Shown here: positions 1-13,274 of the stretch, one piece after another
Layout: the number at the start of each line of letters is the position of its first letter
Numbering within the stretch: the first letter of the stretch is position 1
Assembly: GCA_903813345.2 (NCBI GenBank)
Contig: CAIIXF020000012.1
Location: 33,430,572 to 33,494,571 of the forward strand
Origin: Owenia fusiformis
Taxonomy: Eukaryota; Annelida; Polychaeta; Sabellida; Oweniidae
Direction: 5' to 3'
DNA length: 64,000 bases
Program-made: the position numbers and the translations under genes
Notes under the pieces: generated by a model
Told to the model about the DNA's origin: nothing
The model's input: the letters and a program-made list of their open reading frames with translations, nothing else
The model's database searches: none

Positions 1-316
1 AACATCTTACTTATATCCCCCTCCATAAGTTTCGCAACTGTGAGTTTCCAATTGAATCTCGCCTTTATGTTTATGTTTGGAAATTTAAAAAATCTTTTCA
101 TTTTTTTAAAAATCTTGCAATTAAAAATTTAAACATTCGGACAGGCCTTAACACGCTCTCAAAGTAAAACTACGGGCTGGAAAACTAATATAGGGGGGGG
201 GTGATGAAAATAAGGAAGTTGCCATCCTGCACCCTTAACTTCAATCATGTGACACTTTTTAGTAAACGATATAGGCAACCAAGAGGTAAGAACTTAGAAT
301 AGCCAATATTCTCATC
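1..316. other. Intergenic, nothing recognised
   Basis: AT-rich sequence with an 8-base G run near 183. No gene or repeat recognised. Confidence 0.5.
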
Positions 317-1003
317 ACACAGGAATACCATGACAACGATAAAATCAGTTACCGTTGTCCAAAATGGCGGACATAACCGTCGCTTCAACTCTTTAATCAC
401 TTGGTCCTCGTTTCATGGGATTTTATCATCGCTAATTCTGTGCATGTATTAAGCCCTTGTGATGATGTATCATATGAAATCCCAATTTCTACCAAATGGG
501 GTTGTGAATCGACACAACATAGCGTCTTCGATATCGTCTATGACAACGGAATCTGAATTTGAAATAATTTACAAAGACAACGGCATATGGTAAGATGTGA
601 CAACGGACTATGGTGGATGTATTGCATTGGAACATAGAAAAGTGACAATGGTAAATAAACACTTAAGCGTTGTCTTTACATATACCGTTGTCAAATATTA
701 CCGTCGTCACCCCGATTTTACATCATATTTGGCCCACACCTACTGTTGTCATTTATACAATATCCGTTGTCCTGTGTCATATTCCGATCGGTAAAATTAA
801 AGCCTTTATTTCAATGATAGAACATATTTGACTACTAGTATTTGATCAGTAGGAAAACACTGAGTGGTTGCTGTACCAAAGGAATTTAATCTGGTACTCT
901 ACTTAACATACAGTTCATGAAAATCTAATTGAAATGACGGTTATGTCCGCCATTTGTGACAACGGTATCTGACTTTACCGTTGTCAGTATATCCCGGTGT
1001 GCG
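317..1003. mobile_element. Foldback DNA element with long TIRs and internal ACCGTTGTC repeats
   Basis: Ends are inverted: the left arm (CACACAGGAATACC, then TACCGTTGTC and ATGGCGGACATAACCGTC) matches the reverse complement of the right arm over about 70 bp. The interior is dotted with GACAACGG/CCGTTGTC in both orientations (at least 10), like transposase-binding subterminal repeats. No transposase ORF, so non-autonomous. No target duplication could be fixed. Confidence 0.7.
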
Positions 1004-1795
1004 CATGTTCAATATGCTTTCCGTTATATTAAAACCATTATAAATCATTATACTCAAAACGAAAGAAGTATTCTAAATAATTAAAAGATTTCAAGCAGAC
1101 CAAACATGGGGTTTCTTCTCTCACCTTTTTGAAAAATGATTATATGGATTTATAAGTTGGTCTCGTATTTTTTTAAATTTTGTATTTTGGGCTTGACAAC
1201 TAGGCCTAAACGATGCAATAAAACCAACAACACTCAAAAAAATGAAAGAATCGAAAGGTTTCATTGAGAATGAATAAAAATTGCGTAGGTAATCTGTAAA
1301 ATTAGCCTGCACTTCTAGTAAACAGGGGCGACAGTCGTCTCTGTAAAAATCAACATAAGGGACTTCTATGGTGGGGCATGGGCTAACCAGGATGTTGGCT
1401 TCCAATTTTAAAATGAGCTTAAACTAAACAATAGATCTCTTTTCAAAATTGAGGTTCAAAGTGTATTATATCTAAAAATTATATATCTGCATGCTTTAAT
1501 GGGCGTATTAGCATTTTGTAGATTATTGACAAAGACATACACAGAGTATATTTACTCCTCAATGAGGAAATTACCCGGGAAATTATGATCATGCAGAGAA
1601 AATTGACAGGGAATGTCGATCAGCATTCTAATTACTTATAGTAATTACAGTACTTACTTAATGATATTGTCAACTTGAAAAACCGGAAATGATTTCCGTT
1701 CATATAATGTAATTGCAAATAAACTATTTTGACTGGAAATATTTGCATTATAGTAACTTGATTATCATTTTAGTACTAGATATAGTACATAGAAA
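1004..1795. other. Intergenic, nothing recognised
   Basis: AT-rich with only short shadow ORFs. No coding or RNA feature supported. Confidence 0.5.
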
Positions 1796-2580
1796 CAAGG
1801 CATAAAGATGCAAAATGTCACCATCTGCCATTTGTTACAGACGTCGAACGCCGATAGCCGGACGCCGTCACAAAAATATTTGAGTCTATAACAATAGGTC
1901 AGCACTTGTGGTGGTGACTGAGTCTACAGGGCGTCAAATAAGTCTGTTCTCCCCCCTTAACTTTTTTAATTCAAAGATAACACAGGGCTGGTATATAATC
2001 TTAAATGGAATTTAACTTGCTGATCACACACCAAATTTCAGAGTGATTGGTTAAATTCCAAATTTTTTAGAGTATTTTTAGTGATGTCCATATTTCACTT
2101 TTTTAATAGTCTGTATGTCTCCCCAAGCAGCCCGGAGGGCCTCAATTCTACGAGGATATGATCCTGTATAAATCATCCAGAACGTTTAATTTTAGGTGTT
2201 ATCAACTATTTTGTGATTAAAGATGCCCCTGCTTCAAAGGCTCCCCTGAATGTAACAAATTTTACTCCGTAATGATATTGAGAAACATCGAAATCACCCA
2301 ATGTTGGCATTGTCACTGCATTATCAACTTTTCACTTTTCTTTCACTATACCTGGTAATTTTTCTTGTTTTGACGTAATCAAAGGTCAAAAAACATTGTA
2401 GCAATTTTATTTGGAGGAGTTTATGATTGATTTTTTGAGGGTGATCAGCATTTTCCATAAGCTTCAAAATGATATATGGGAAAGTATGATACATTTAAAG
2501 ATAAAAAGTTAAGGGTGAGAACAGACTTATTTGACACCCTGTATAACAATATGTCATCACTTGTGGTGGTGACTGAGTCT
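1796..2580. repeat. Dispersed repeat (ACATGC...GTCACCA family) seeding the 38-bp array
   Basis: 1796-1925 contains ATGCAAAATGTCACCATCTG, then gccATTTGTTACAGACG and ATAACAATAGGTCAGCACTT. The same order of motifs recurs at 36618-36795, 56395-56570 and twice at 62830-63080, so it is a dispersed family. Its tail is the unit that becomes tandem from about 2540. A 615-bp TA-flanked MITE interrupts it. Confidence 0.7.
1927..2541. mobile_element. TA-flanked MITE inserted in the first 38-bp unit
   Basis: Termini CAGGGCGTCAAATAAG and CTTATTTGACACCCTG are inverted and extend through GTCTGTTCTC and TTAAC. The element is flanked by TA on both sides. Removing it plus one TA restores GAGTCTATAACAATATG, exactly the sequence of neighbouring array units. 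TA duplication fits the Tc1/mariner group. No ORF, so non-autonomous. Confidence 0.85.
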
Positions 2581-4705
2581 ATAACAATATGCCATCACTT
2601 GTGGTGGTGACTGAGTCTATAACAATATGTCATTACTTGTGGTGGTGACTGAGTATATAACAATATGTCATTACTTGTGGTGGTGACTGAGTCTATAACA
2701 ATATGTCATTACTTGTGGTGGTGACTGAGTATATAACAATATGTCATCACTTGTGGTGGTGACTGAGTGTATAACAATATGCCATCACTTGTGGTGGTGA
2801 CTGAGTCTATAACAATATGTCATTACTTGTGGTGGTGACTGAGTCTATAAGAATATGTCACCACTAGTGGTGGTGACTGAGTATATAACAATATGTCATC
2901 ACTTGTGGTGGTGACTGAGTCTATAACAATATGTCATCACTTGTGGTGGTGACTGAGTATATAACAATATGTCATTACATGTGGTGGTGACTGAGTCTTT
3001 ACCAATATGTCATCACTTGTGGTGGTGACTGAGTCTATAACAATATGTCATCACTTGTGGTGGTGACTGAGTCTATAACAATATGTCATCACTTGTGGTG
3101 GTGGCTGAGTCTATAACAATATGTCATCACTTGTGGTGGTGACTGAGTCTATAACAATATGTCATCACTTGTGGTGGTGACTGAGTCTATAAGAATATGT
3201 CATCACTTGTGGTGGTGACTGAGTCTATAACAATATGTCATCACTTGTGGTAGTGACTGAGTCTATAACAATATGTCATCACTTGTGGTGGTGACTGAGT
3301 CTATAACAATATGTCATCACATGTGGTGGTGACGGAGTCTATAAGAATATGTCATCACTTGTGGTGGTGACTGAGTCTATAACAATATGTCATCACTTGT
3401 GGTGGTGACTGAGTCTATAACAATATGTCATCACTTGTGGTGGTGACTGAGTCTATAACAATATGTCATCACTTGTGGTGGTGACTGAGTCTATAACAAT
3501 ATGTCATCACTTGTGGTGGTGACTGAGTCTATAACAATATGTCATCACTTGTGGTGGTGACTGAGTCTATAACAATATGTCATCACTTGTGGTGGTGACT
3601 GAGTCTATAACAATATGTCATCACTTGTGGTGGTGACTGAGTCTATAACAATATGTCATCACTTGTGGTAGTGACTGAGTCTATAACAATATGTCATCAC
3701 TTGTGGTGGTGACTGAATCTATAACAATATGTCATCACTTGTGGTGGTGACTGAGTCTATAACAATATGTCATCACTTGTGGTGTTGACTGAGTCTATAA
3801 CAATATGTCATCACTTGTGGTGGTGACTGAGTCTATAACAATATGTCACCAATAGTGGTGGTGACTGAGTCTATAACAATATGTCATTACTTGTGGTGGT
3901 GACTGAGTCTATAACAATATGTCATCACTTGTGGTGGTGACTGAGTCTATAACAATATGTCATCACTTGTGGTGGTGACTGAGTCTATAACAATATGTCA
4001 TCACTTGTGGTGGTGACTGAGTCTATAACAATATGTAATCACTTCTGGTGGTGACTGAGTCTATAACAATATGTCATCACTTGTGGTGGTGACTGAGTCT
4101 ATAACAATATGTCATCACTTGTGGTGGTGACTGAGTCTATAACAATATGTCATCACTTGTGGTGGTGACTGAGTCTATAACAATATGTCATCACTTTTGG
4201 TGGTGACTGAGTCTATAACAATATGTCATCACTTGTGGTGGTGACTGAGTCTATAACAATATGTCATCACTTGTGGTGGTGACTGAGTCTATAACAATAT
4301 GTCATCACTTGTGGTGGTGACTGAGTCTATAACAATATGTCATCACTTGTGGTGGTGACTGAGTCTATAACAATATGTCATCACTTGTGGTGGTGACTGA
4401 GTCTATAACAATATGTCATCACTTGTGGTGGTGACTGAGTCTATAACAATATGTCATCACTTGTGGTGGTGACTTAGTCTATAACAACATGTCATCACTT
4501 GTGGTGGTGACTGAGTCTATAACAATATGTCATCACTTGTGGTGGAGACTGAGTCTATAACAATATGTAATCACTTGTGGTGGTGACTGAGTCTATAACA
4601 ATATGTCATCACTTGTGGTGGTGAATGAGTCTATAACAATATGTCATCACTCGTGGTGGTGAATGAGTCTATAACAATATGTCATCACTTGTGGTGGTGA
4701 CACAA
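2542..4705. repeat. 38-bp minisatellite, about 57 units
   Basis: Unit is GTCTATAACAATATGTCATC followed by ACTTGTGGTGGTGACTGA, highly homogeneous with point variants. Each unit has a near-palindrome (GTCAtCACTtGTGGTGgTGAC; the variant near 2860 is closer still), so single strands could form serial hairpins. Confidence 0.95.
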
Positions 4706-4740
4706 TTGTGCTGCATTACAATGCAGAACGTATCCAAGAG

Positions 4741-4850
4741 CGAGAAATATCCCAGAATTCAAATGTGAATCTTCCTGTAAAAATATACCTTGAGATACAT
4801 CTTTACAGGAAGAGAGATTCATCTTTGAATTCTGGGTAAATTCCTTTCCT
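4741..4850. mobile_element. Small foldback element, CCCAGAATTCA family (copy 1)
   Basis: Left arm CCCAGAATTCAAATGTGAAT and TTCCTGTAAA pairs with right arm TTTACAGGAAG and TTTGAATTCTGGG across a short loop. Related foldbacks or half-copies lie at 11405-11460, 41060-41120, 50925-51000 and 61380-61495. Confidence 0.75.
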
Positions 4851-6544
4851 TCACATATATATATACCATTTCAATTTGCTCTGAAACGATATGGAGAGAA
4901 TCGGATTAAAAGGCGTCAAGATAGTCCCTTGATAACGTATGAAATGCACGAAAATACCAAAGCGGTGGCTCCTGGTCCTTGGGCATGCAAATGAATCATT
5001 GGCAAATGGATAATTACAATCTATAGAATTATAGGTTGATCCACTCTTCTTCGAAGAACTTCATTTATGCTGAAGAAAGAAGTGAAATACCCTTGGACCA
5101 AGGATGGGTTGATCGCCCAAAGAAGTGAAAAACAATCTTGCGAAAAATTCAAAAAGTATTTGGGGAAAATAAAGCAATGAGTGAATTTTTGGAGGGGGTA
5201 TGAAATAATTACTATAATCAACAATTTAAAGAAGAAGTGGTATTGATTTGTTTGAGATCTATATTCCTGGGACTTTTGAATAAATATGATGTACGTATAT
5301 ACATTACGGGTTTTAATTGATTTATATAACATATATAAAAACTTCATTTAATTAATTATAAAAATGTATTGTATTTTACAGAAATGGTTTTATTTGCGGC
5401 ACGTCTGTCCAAAGATTCTTGATAGCTGATTCGACAGATAAGAATTGAACGTTGTAAATCAATGTTATAAGAAACATGCGATTTGTATTGTTTAGAATCC
5501 TTTTATATTTGTTATCATATGTTATATGATACAGATATCAATGAACTAGTTTCTGAAGAACACGATCGGTTTGTTTGCTAACGGATGACAACGGTTGGCC
5601 AGAGTAAACAAAAGAGTATATCTATTACCAGATCATTGGTAACCTACAATCATATCAATTCAGAAAAATGAGTGTTCGATAATTGGAAAACGATATGATA
5701 ACCCCACGGGTGGCGCCGGTTTTGAAGCAGATTATGTCACTTTTTTGTTACGAGTTCTTATAGCTTTGATTTACGCCCGGGAATTTACGCTTTATCCCAT
5801 CGGATTTCATTGTCCTGTCAGGAAAAATACTCTTATCTTCTTTGTATTTGCATGAACTTATAATTACAACCGTGATAAAAATAGCGAAATGAATGGCTGC
5901 ATTTAAGCTTTTCTTTCAAGGACACTTGACAGAGAATCGCGTTCGATTTTAGCGATCTTTTTATTGTTACAGGTGGCATTTCACAGGGATGTAGACCCTC
6001 TCTCTGTATTGTTATCACCGTGGCATTTCACTTTTCAATTGTATTGGAATTCTATTGTAAATAAAACAGGTTGTTTAAGTCGGGTTTTACGTACATTAAC
6101 GAAATAAGGAAGCAATTGTCAATATTGGATTTAAAAGAATGAACCTTACATCAGATTATCTATCGACCCCTACTCTTTTGTTTTGCGATGACGTTGCTAG
6201 TAAGCGTTCATTATATAACAGCGTCTTGATTTAATTGCTTGGCGGTGGTGAATACAAATTCATTATTTTACGATAAATATGCCTTCTATTTTAGGATAAT
6301 GGATGAGGTGTCAGTATTTTCGGAATTTTTTAAAATCATTATTACAAGATCAGCGCACCAGAGCTACCATTCCAAATACGGCTGAATTTCAATTTTCATA
6401 CAACAATATGGACAATGTAAATACAAAAGCGTGTTGTTATATCAGCTACACAAATTATTTCCAATCAGATGAATTTTGTGTTTCGCATAAAAGACGTACT
6501 TTTATTCTATCGATCAATTCTTCTCTTTTTCATCGTAAATTGAT
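4851..6544. other. Intergenic, nothing recognised
   Basis: AT-rich sequence with only short shadow ORFs. No domain, RNA or clear repeat could be supported. Confidence 0.5.
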
Positions 6545-6910
6545 CACGCCTAACCATCGCAAATTAAGTGCTTTGAAGCAAAAACTATGACAAGGGTTTA
6601 ATAAAAATTAATTTGATGAAATGAAATCTATTTTTTGACGCTGTTCTATGACGCCTACTTACGCGATGGTTAGGCGCGTAATGGGCTAATATTTTCACAT
6701 ATTTTAGGGGAAGGTCTTAAGTTATTTGGGGTACTATTAAAGTCAGTCAGCCTTAAATTTTGAAGAAGTTACATGGCATCAACAGATATGTCTGATTTCT
6801 TGATGATGTTCTCAATCCATGCTCCACGGTTTTGGTCTGGATAACAGCATTATTTAGATATGAGACAGCAGACCTTCCTCTAAAACATGTGGAAATATTA
6901 GCTCATCAAT
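6545..6910. repeat. Two inverted-repeat structures
   Basis: CACGCCTAACCATCGC (about 6547) pairs with GCGATGGTTAGGCGCG (about 6663). Next, GCTAATATTTTCACAT and TTTTAGGGGAAGGTC (about 6686-6717) pair with the reverse complement at 6871-6907. These look like decayed foldback elements. Confidence 0.55.
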
Positions 6911-7660
6911 ACCAGTAATAATGAGATATAGCTTTTTGCAAGGGTTCACTTTTTTGGACCACCCTGTAGGTCAGCAAAAAATGAAATAATACCTGTTATT
7001 AGGTGGCTATCTGCCAACAAAAGAATAAAATAGTGTCCATTTTTTAAACTAGCATAATAAAAAACAAGAAAATCGTTACATAAACATTATTATTTATTTC
7101 CCACTTCCGAGTTAGATTTACAAAAAATAAAAATCTAGAATAATTATCTAAAGTGCAAGAGTCGCATAACACTGAAGGACGTTCATTAAGAGACAAATGG
7201 TCTACTTTTTGCTTATACTTATGTCAGGCTTCTAAACATTAAAGAGAGAATCGGAGATAGCGAGCATGCTAAACAAAAAATTGTGTCAATTTTAGAATAT
7301 TTTTGGCTCATGTCATTCCTTGTCATGTCTATTTTCTAAAAATCACAAAAGTGCATACTTTATTCAAGGAAAACTAAAGATTTTTACAATAATGTATTAT
7401 TTTTCTATAAGAATGGTTACCATTCTTATTATTTGGGAGAATTTAAACATTTTTCACCCATTTTTGCACTTTGAATCATTAATAACTTCACCAATTTATA
7501 ACATATTGTGAATCTTTTGGGAGATATTGTATTTGATATTGTAAGGAATAGATTGGTAGGTCAATTATGCACGTTGCTTGTAACTTTGTCACCCCCTATA
7601 GATCAGATTCTGCCTTTAAGCACAACAAATTTTGTACTGCAAACAAAGGTGACTGAACAT
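6911..7660. other. Intergenic, nothing recognised
   Basis: AT-rich with short shadow ORFs. The end of a repeat with the motif CCACCCTGTAGG is near 6960. Confidence 0.45.
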
Positions 7661-7760
7661 ACTTTAACCCTAACCCTAACCCTTGACCCTAACCCCAAAT
7701 CCTAACCCAAATTCTAATCTTAAAATAATAACCCAAAGCCCTATTTAACCCTAACCCTTA
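7661..7760. repeat. Interstitial telomere-like repeats
   Basis: TAACCC units, first perfect (three in a row at about 7664) then decaying, with another pair at 7747. This is the CCCTAA/TTAGGG animal telomere motif, an internal relic. Confidence 0.85.
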
Positions 7761-8670
7761 ATAAAAATCGGAAATTCGGTCGGCAATCTTCGGATGCAGT
7801 CCTCTCCCCTTCCCTTATGTTTACATAGAATTATCACAGTGTCTTGGTCCACGGCCCATATACCTTTTTCAGGATTACTGCACAACATTACAATTATTTA
7901 CATCATATCTAATTAGTGGACAATTTATATTACAATCACAATACAAGAATAGACCTTTCCAATAAATCCTGATCCCTATTTGTGAACCAAGGAAACTAGG
8001 GTATGTTGGCTAGATTTATGATGTCATACTTTTCAAGCAGCAATGTTTGTAAACCAAATTGAAAGGAGGAAAGGAAAATTAGCAATATTTTGAACATATT
8101 TCTGCTGCGCTGAAATTGTAAGAATGAGATCATAAGCAATAGATGGCATGATTTACTGGATTGGTCTATTCTTTAAATACATAAATGCCATCAGATACTT
8201 AAGGTAGTTATACACTCGTAAGTGTGACTGTATGTAATTCAAAAAGTGGGCGTCACAAACCTCACTATAAGTTTAATAAAAAACATTTAGCCCCCCCCCC
8301 ACGTTGGTATAGGATTTGAAGCTTGTTAACTTCTCAAAATGGTCGATTAAAGCTTTGAAAGCAGCGTCTTTTTAAATTATTTTTCACCAGTACTTGAACA
8401 TACAATTTTCTATATCCTTTGTCAAAGCTAAGTCATTCAGGCCTTTAAGTAATATACATTATTTATTGTTCAGGTGACCAAAACGCCATTAATTGCCTTG
8501 GTCTCGAATGAGAAATAAGAAGTGTCATATCTGCTCGAGACAATGTCACATCTCACTATGACATGTCACATCCCATATGGCATATATCATTTTAGCATGA
8601 TGTTACATCTCTTCATTTTTTTAAGTAAATAAGTAGTTCACAAATGTTTACAAGTTGTCCAGCTTAGCAT
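7761..8670. other. Intergenic, nothing recognised
   Basis: No gene. Contains a 10-base C run near 8290 and short direct repeats of GACAATGTCACATCTC type near 8540-8610. Confidence 0.45.
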
Positions 8671-8855
8671 AGGCGTCAGAAAGGGGCGGGGGGGGGGCAA
8701 TGGGTGTTCTGAGATTGCTGGTCTTATCAGAAATGAACTATTTATAGTTTTTAAAATTATTCGAAGTGCACCAAATAACGCCCAAATACACGGCCTTTGG
8801 CGCCACCTATATTTTTGGAAAATGCACCCCCTTTTCAAATATGGCCAGACGCTCC
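8671..8855. mobile_element. Degenerate MITE, GGCGTCAGA family (copy 1)
   Basis: Starts GGCGTCAGAAAGGGG and ends TTTCAAATATGGCCAGACGC, i.e. inverted GGCGTC-GA termini. A relative with the same internal landmarks (TGCACCAAATAA, CCCCTTTTTCAAATATGG) is at 49339-49565. Confidence 0.6.
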
Positions 8856-9045
8856 CAATTAGTAAATTATATATACACGCAGGTAGTCATTAAATTGCAG
8901 GATATACAGTGTTTTTATGTACAAATTATATACATTTTATTTTGTATTCCATACCTGATGAGGTCTAAGGGACATATTAACCGGGAATATCTTCAATATC
9001 AGGGCAAATGTATTTCGTATGTCCCGCATATGGCGTTATCCGCAG

Positions 9046-10430
9046 TGGCGTAGCCAGGATTTGGTGACCGGGGGTTCTATTTTTATATTATTCACAACCC
9101 CCCCCCCTCTTCATTAGGGTTCCTCAAATAATACAATTTGTACATTTACACCCCCTCCAAAAGTTTGGCAATCCTAACTAACCCATTGGATTATGTATTA
9201 AAAGCATCTTTAAGTTTGAATTCTTATTTGTAAAGAAAAAACTATTTTGGGAGGGGAAATATAATTCATTTTAATGTCTTCATTAAGTTAAGTAGACAAT
9301 TGAATTTGAATTTTATTTAACAAAAACGATGTCTTTATTTACGTTAAGCAAAGTCTGAAAGTAGGCTTTATCAAGAAACCACTCCCATTGAAATAACACA
9401 GGACGTAAAAATGATTTTCAAAAATGACCTTGTAGCTTTGTAACTTTAATGTTCACAAAGTAAAAAAAACAGGCAACGTGCAAAAAAGTCAGACAACTTA
9501 TAATTAATTTTCTGCATCAAAATATATTTTGGTGAATCTTTTACTGAATACATATCCTGAAATCTGATTTGCCCCGAATCTACAATTATTTCGTTTGATT
9601 TCTGGAAGACTCTGGAGCATGATTTGTTTCCAACAAATCAACTATTTCGCACAATTTATTCTTTAACTTTGCAATGATTGATTTTTCTTTGGAAAAGTGA
9701 TTGGTAAATAAATACTGAACAAATGAAAGAATGAATAAATTGAACAAATGCTTGTGTTTATAAATGATATACGCTTTTAAATAATTCATTTCACAACGTT
9801 TTTAATTATTTAACGCAATTGGTTTCGGGGACTTGCCAGCCCAAGGGACGTCCCAAGAAATATTTAAAATTTTAAATGAAATAAAACAAAACAGAGATGT
9901 ACACATTTGAAAGAACATGTGTTTCATCAATGTTACTATTCCAGATATTTATTCGTCAATGTAAAAATCATTCGGAGTATGGGACATCTTAGCATTGTTT
10001 TCAATAACTTCGTATTGGACCAGAACTGGCTTCCTACAAAGGAATGATTTAGCTATTGCCCAAGAGGGGTTATTTTGTCCGAGAAAAAGCATCTTTTAAG
10101 TTAATTGTGCGAAATTATTGTTATTTCTAAATGTAAAATCTCATGCTCTGCGGTCTTCCCAAAATCTCACCCCGTGCCTAAGGTTGCCAACCGTTTTGAG
10201 GGAAATGTAACTTCACTATGACATGTTTTTAACAAAATAAGGCTCTCGTGTTCACCAAAACAAACATCAATTCATTTACTGCTCATATATGTAGTTTTCA
10301 AGTAGCACAGTGATTTAATGTTTCTGGTTATATGTATTTTTCCACAAAATGATATTTTGGGAAATCCTGACCGGGGGTTCGTTCGAACCCACCGAACCCC
10401 CGCTGCCTACGGCTGTGATCCGGGACGTAC
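9046..10430. mobile_element. Possible decayed DNA transposon bounded by GGGGGTTC inverted ends
   Basis: Left end GCGTAGCCAGGATTT plus GACCGGGGGTTC, and right region CCTGACCGGGGGTTCG through CGAACCCCCGCTGCCTACGG. The reverse complement of the right end gives CCGTAGGCAG...GGGGGTTCG, similar to the left end. The interior (1.3 kb, AT-rich) has no transposase ORF. Boundaries uncertain. Confidence 0.4.
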
Positions 10431-11404
10431 GATGGCCATACATCTATCCGCTATACGTCTCACCCCGGGAAGTCCCGTCACAACTATTTCAGCACTGAAC
10501 CAAACAAAAGATAAAGGTGGTAGACGAACTCAGTGAACAAAATTTAAAATTTTAAAAACAAATAATGTGAATCAATTCTTAGTAAACACAGAAAACGAAC
10601 ACATCACAAAGAAAACTCGTCTTGGTGTTCAACTTAGCAAGTTAACACCTCAGCATATGGGAGACATGCTTAGTATTTTAATTAAAATCTCATCAGGTAT
10701 GGAATACGACAGTTATGCACGGTTCGTTTCGATACCCTTGGGATATTCCCTGTATCCAAAACCTCCCAGTGCATAACACCTATGTATCTGTCCTATCATA
10801 TTGCTTTGTGGTCATATTCACAAGGATACGTAGCTGTCCTTTTTATTATTGCTTTGTGTCCACGTTCTCTTTACCTCCTAGACTTTGAAATTGCTGTATT
10901 TCTTCAAACTCAATTGTATAGGTGGCGCTCCTGGGTTGTTCTGAAGAAAATAAGTATACGTTTTTTTCTAAAGTTGTTTTAGAATATGTATAAACAGAGA
11001 GATGAACTTTCATAGAACTAGAAATATCGTCATTACTAATGTACAGTGTACATATGTATGAGGTTATTCATAGGGACAGAATATTTATGGGTTTTATCAT
11101 GAGGTATGAAATTATGAGAAAAGATGTTACATCATCAAAATTGAAAAACCCATACACATTTATGGATATTTTTAATTCTTATGAGTTGAAAATGTTAAAT
11201 ATACAACTGGTACACCTTCCCTTGAATAGGAAATGACATTTGGTAATTTCAGGAAAAAAGAAAAAAAATTGGAATATTTTAGAGAAAATATGCAGGACAG
11301 AATTGTATTTACTGGAAATCGTGAGACAGTTTTGCGAATTTCTAAGTTGCTTTTTATCTCAGTTTATCCCTTTAAATCAGTTGGCTTTGACCATATCCAA
11401 AGAG
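10431..11404. other. Intergenic, nothing firm recognised
   Basis: No gene supported. An inverted GTTATGCAC / GTGCATAAC pair at about 10712 and 10770 hints at a small foldback. Confidence 0.4.
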
Positions 11405-11460
11405 GGGAATAACCCAGAATTCATAGTTGAAATACAGCTATGAATTCTGTGCCATTTCTT
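11405..11460. mobile_element. CCCAGAATTCA foldback family (copy 2)
   Basis: ACCCAGAATTCATAG and CTATGAATTCTG form a hairpin with a short loop. Same terminal motif as at 4741. Confidence 0.65.
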
Positions 11461-12032
11461 CCTTTCCGCATCTACACAAATACTTACATATTCCTCACAT
11501 ATATCGTACTGGCTAGCATTAAAATACAAAATTTGTATTAATCTAAAATTAATCTTTACCTTGGAAAATTAGTCTAGAAAATTAAAAAATTGATAATAAT
11601 GGGTGGTCATAAACATATACAGGGTGGGCAGATGGGAAACACATAAGAGAGGATAATTAAACACATGAGAGACAAGACAATGAAAGTGTAAACCATGCAA
11701 ATGTGTGGATACCATGTGAAACCCAAAACCATTAATGCATCACTTTTACTAAAAATCCAAATGCAAGTATTTAGGAATATATTTTTCAATTCACGGAATG
11801 CAAATTTCAATGGTAATTCAAGTAAAATGGTTTATAACAAAAATGGGCTACGGTGCATATACATGAAACATCCTTTATCAAGGACATGAGAAGTGGGGGG
11901 GGGGTACATTGTGTTCTTGAGCCAATCCCCATGGAGCTCTGCACGCCGAAGAAAAGACTTGAAGAAAAGAAGAACTCTGTTCTCTGGAGAAGCTTGGCTT
12001 TGAGTGCAAGCTATGATGGACACCCTCCCCCT
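11461..12032. other. Intergenic, nothing recognised
   Basis: AT-rich with short shadow ORFs and an 11-base G run near 11896. Confidence 0.4.
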
Positions 12033-12275
12033 TGAAAGAATCCCTGGGACACCCCTGTATATGTCTGTATTTTTAGTTATGCGTTTGGAGTAAACAGTGC
12101 CTTTACCTTGATAAATATATCATGTGAAGGTGACGTCATTGTTGCTATACCATGGAAAGAATCCCTAGGACGCCCCTGTATATGTATATTAAGTTATGTG
12201 TTTGGAGTAATTGCTCAATGCCTTTACCTTAACAAGTATATCATGTGTACGTGACGTCTTTGTTGCTATACCATG
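12033..12275. repeat. Tandem duplication of about 121 bp
   Basis: Two diverged copies, each with GAAAGAATCCC then CGCCCCTGTATATGT, GTTTGGAGTAA and GTTGCTATACCATGG, starting at about 12035 and 12155. Confidence 0.8.
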
Positions 12276-13270
12276 GATGGGAAGAAGGTGATGCCAACAT
12301 TCTGCAGTACAGAGAGAACCTTGGCTAATATTTATTTTAAGTCCCTTACGAGGCATATAGAACAATTGTACTGTCCATCATCCAAATATTTAAAGAATCC
12401 TGTATTTTTCTTTATTCGAAACTTAAAAGCATGAGTGCATGTATTAACACATACACAAAATGCACGAGCGTGGAGCCCCAAAAGATTGTTCTAAACGATG
12501 ATTCAAACATGTTGATGCACTAAAATGACATTGTATTACCACCATCACCGTTCACATTATAAGTAATATATGCAAGCATAATATGCAAGCATTCTACACC
12601 ACTATGCAACTACAATGCAATTATGACACAATTACAACACAAAAAACATAAAATTACTTCATAACATATTCATATATTAATCATATTATTATACAATAAT
12701 TAACAGCATAAAACGATATCAGTGTCTTTATAAAACAGGTGTGGCTAAAATAATTATAGAAAAATATGTTGCGCAAATAAATACAGAAAATCATGCTAAA
12801 ATAACAAATAAAGCAACTTTATAATGACATTCACATAGAGAGGGTACCTGAACTAAGTGAAACATTGTCAAGTTATTATTGGAATCATGAACCATGAACC
12901 AGAAAAGTCTGTAAATTCTTTCAAAATCATGCAGTTTTTCACCATTTTAGGCACTTCCAAGTTATTTTGAGCCAAAATTGCCCCATCTATAAAAAAGCTG
13001 GATTCAAATATATGAAACTTATTTGTATGAAAACTACAAAGAAACACTTTAATAACATAATGATGGCACATCAGTTTCACTGCATTGTTGTGCATCTTGT
13101 ACAAGTTCTATTAAATATGCGCGTATGACTTCAGATAAGTTACTCAGTTTTAATACAGTAGAGTACACTACTGGTTTTCTGCAAGCGCAATTTTATTTAT
13201 TTGTACCTTGGCTATGCTTCAATCAGTTCAGGTAACATGTATGATACATTTACAATAGAGAGCAAGATTA
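12276..13270. other. Intergenic, nothing recognised; distal candidate CPD poly(A) signal
   Basis: AT-rich. On the minus strand AATAAATAAA at about 13190-13200 could be the CPD polyadenylation signal, implying a 3' UTR of about 1.4 kb. This is only a candidate. Confidence 0.3.
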
Positions 13271-13274
13271 ACAG

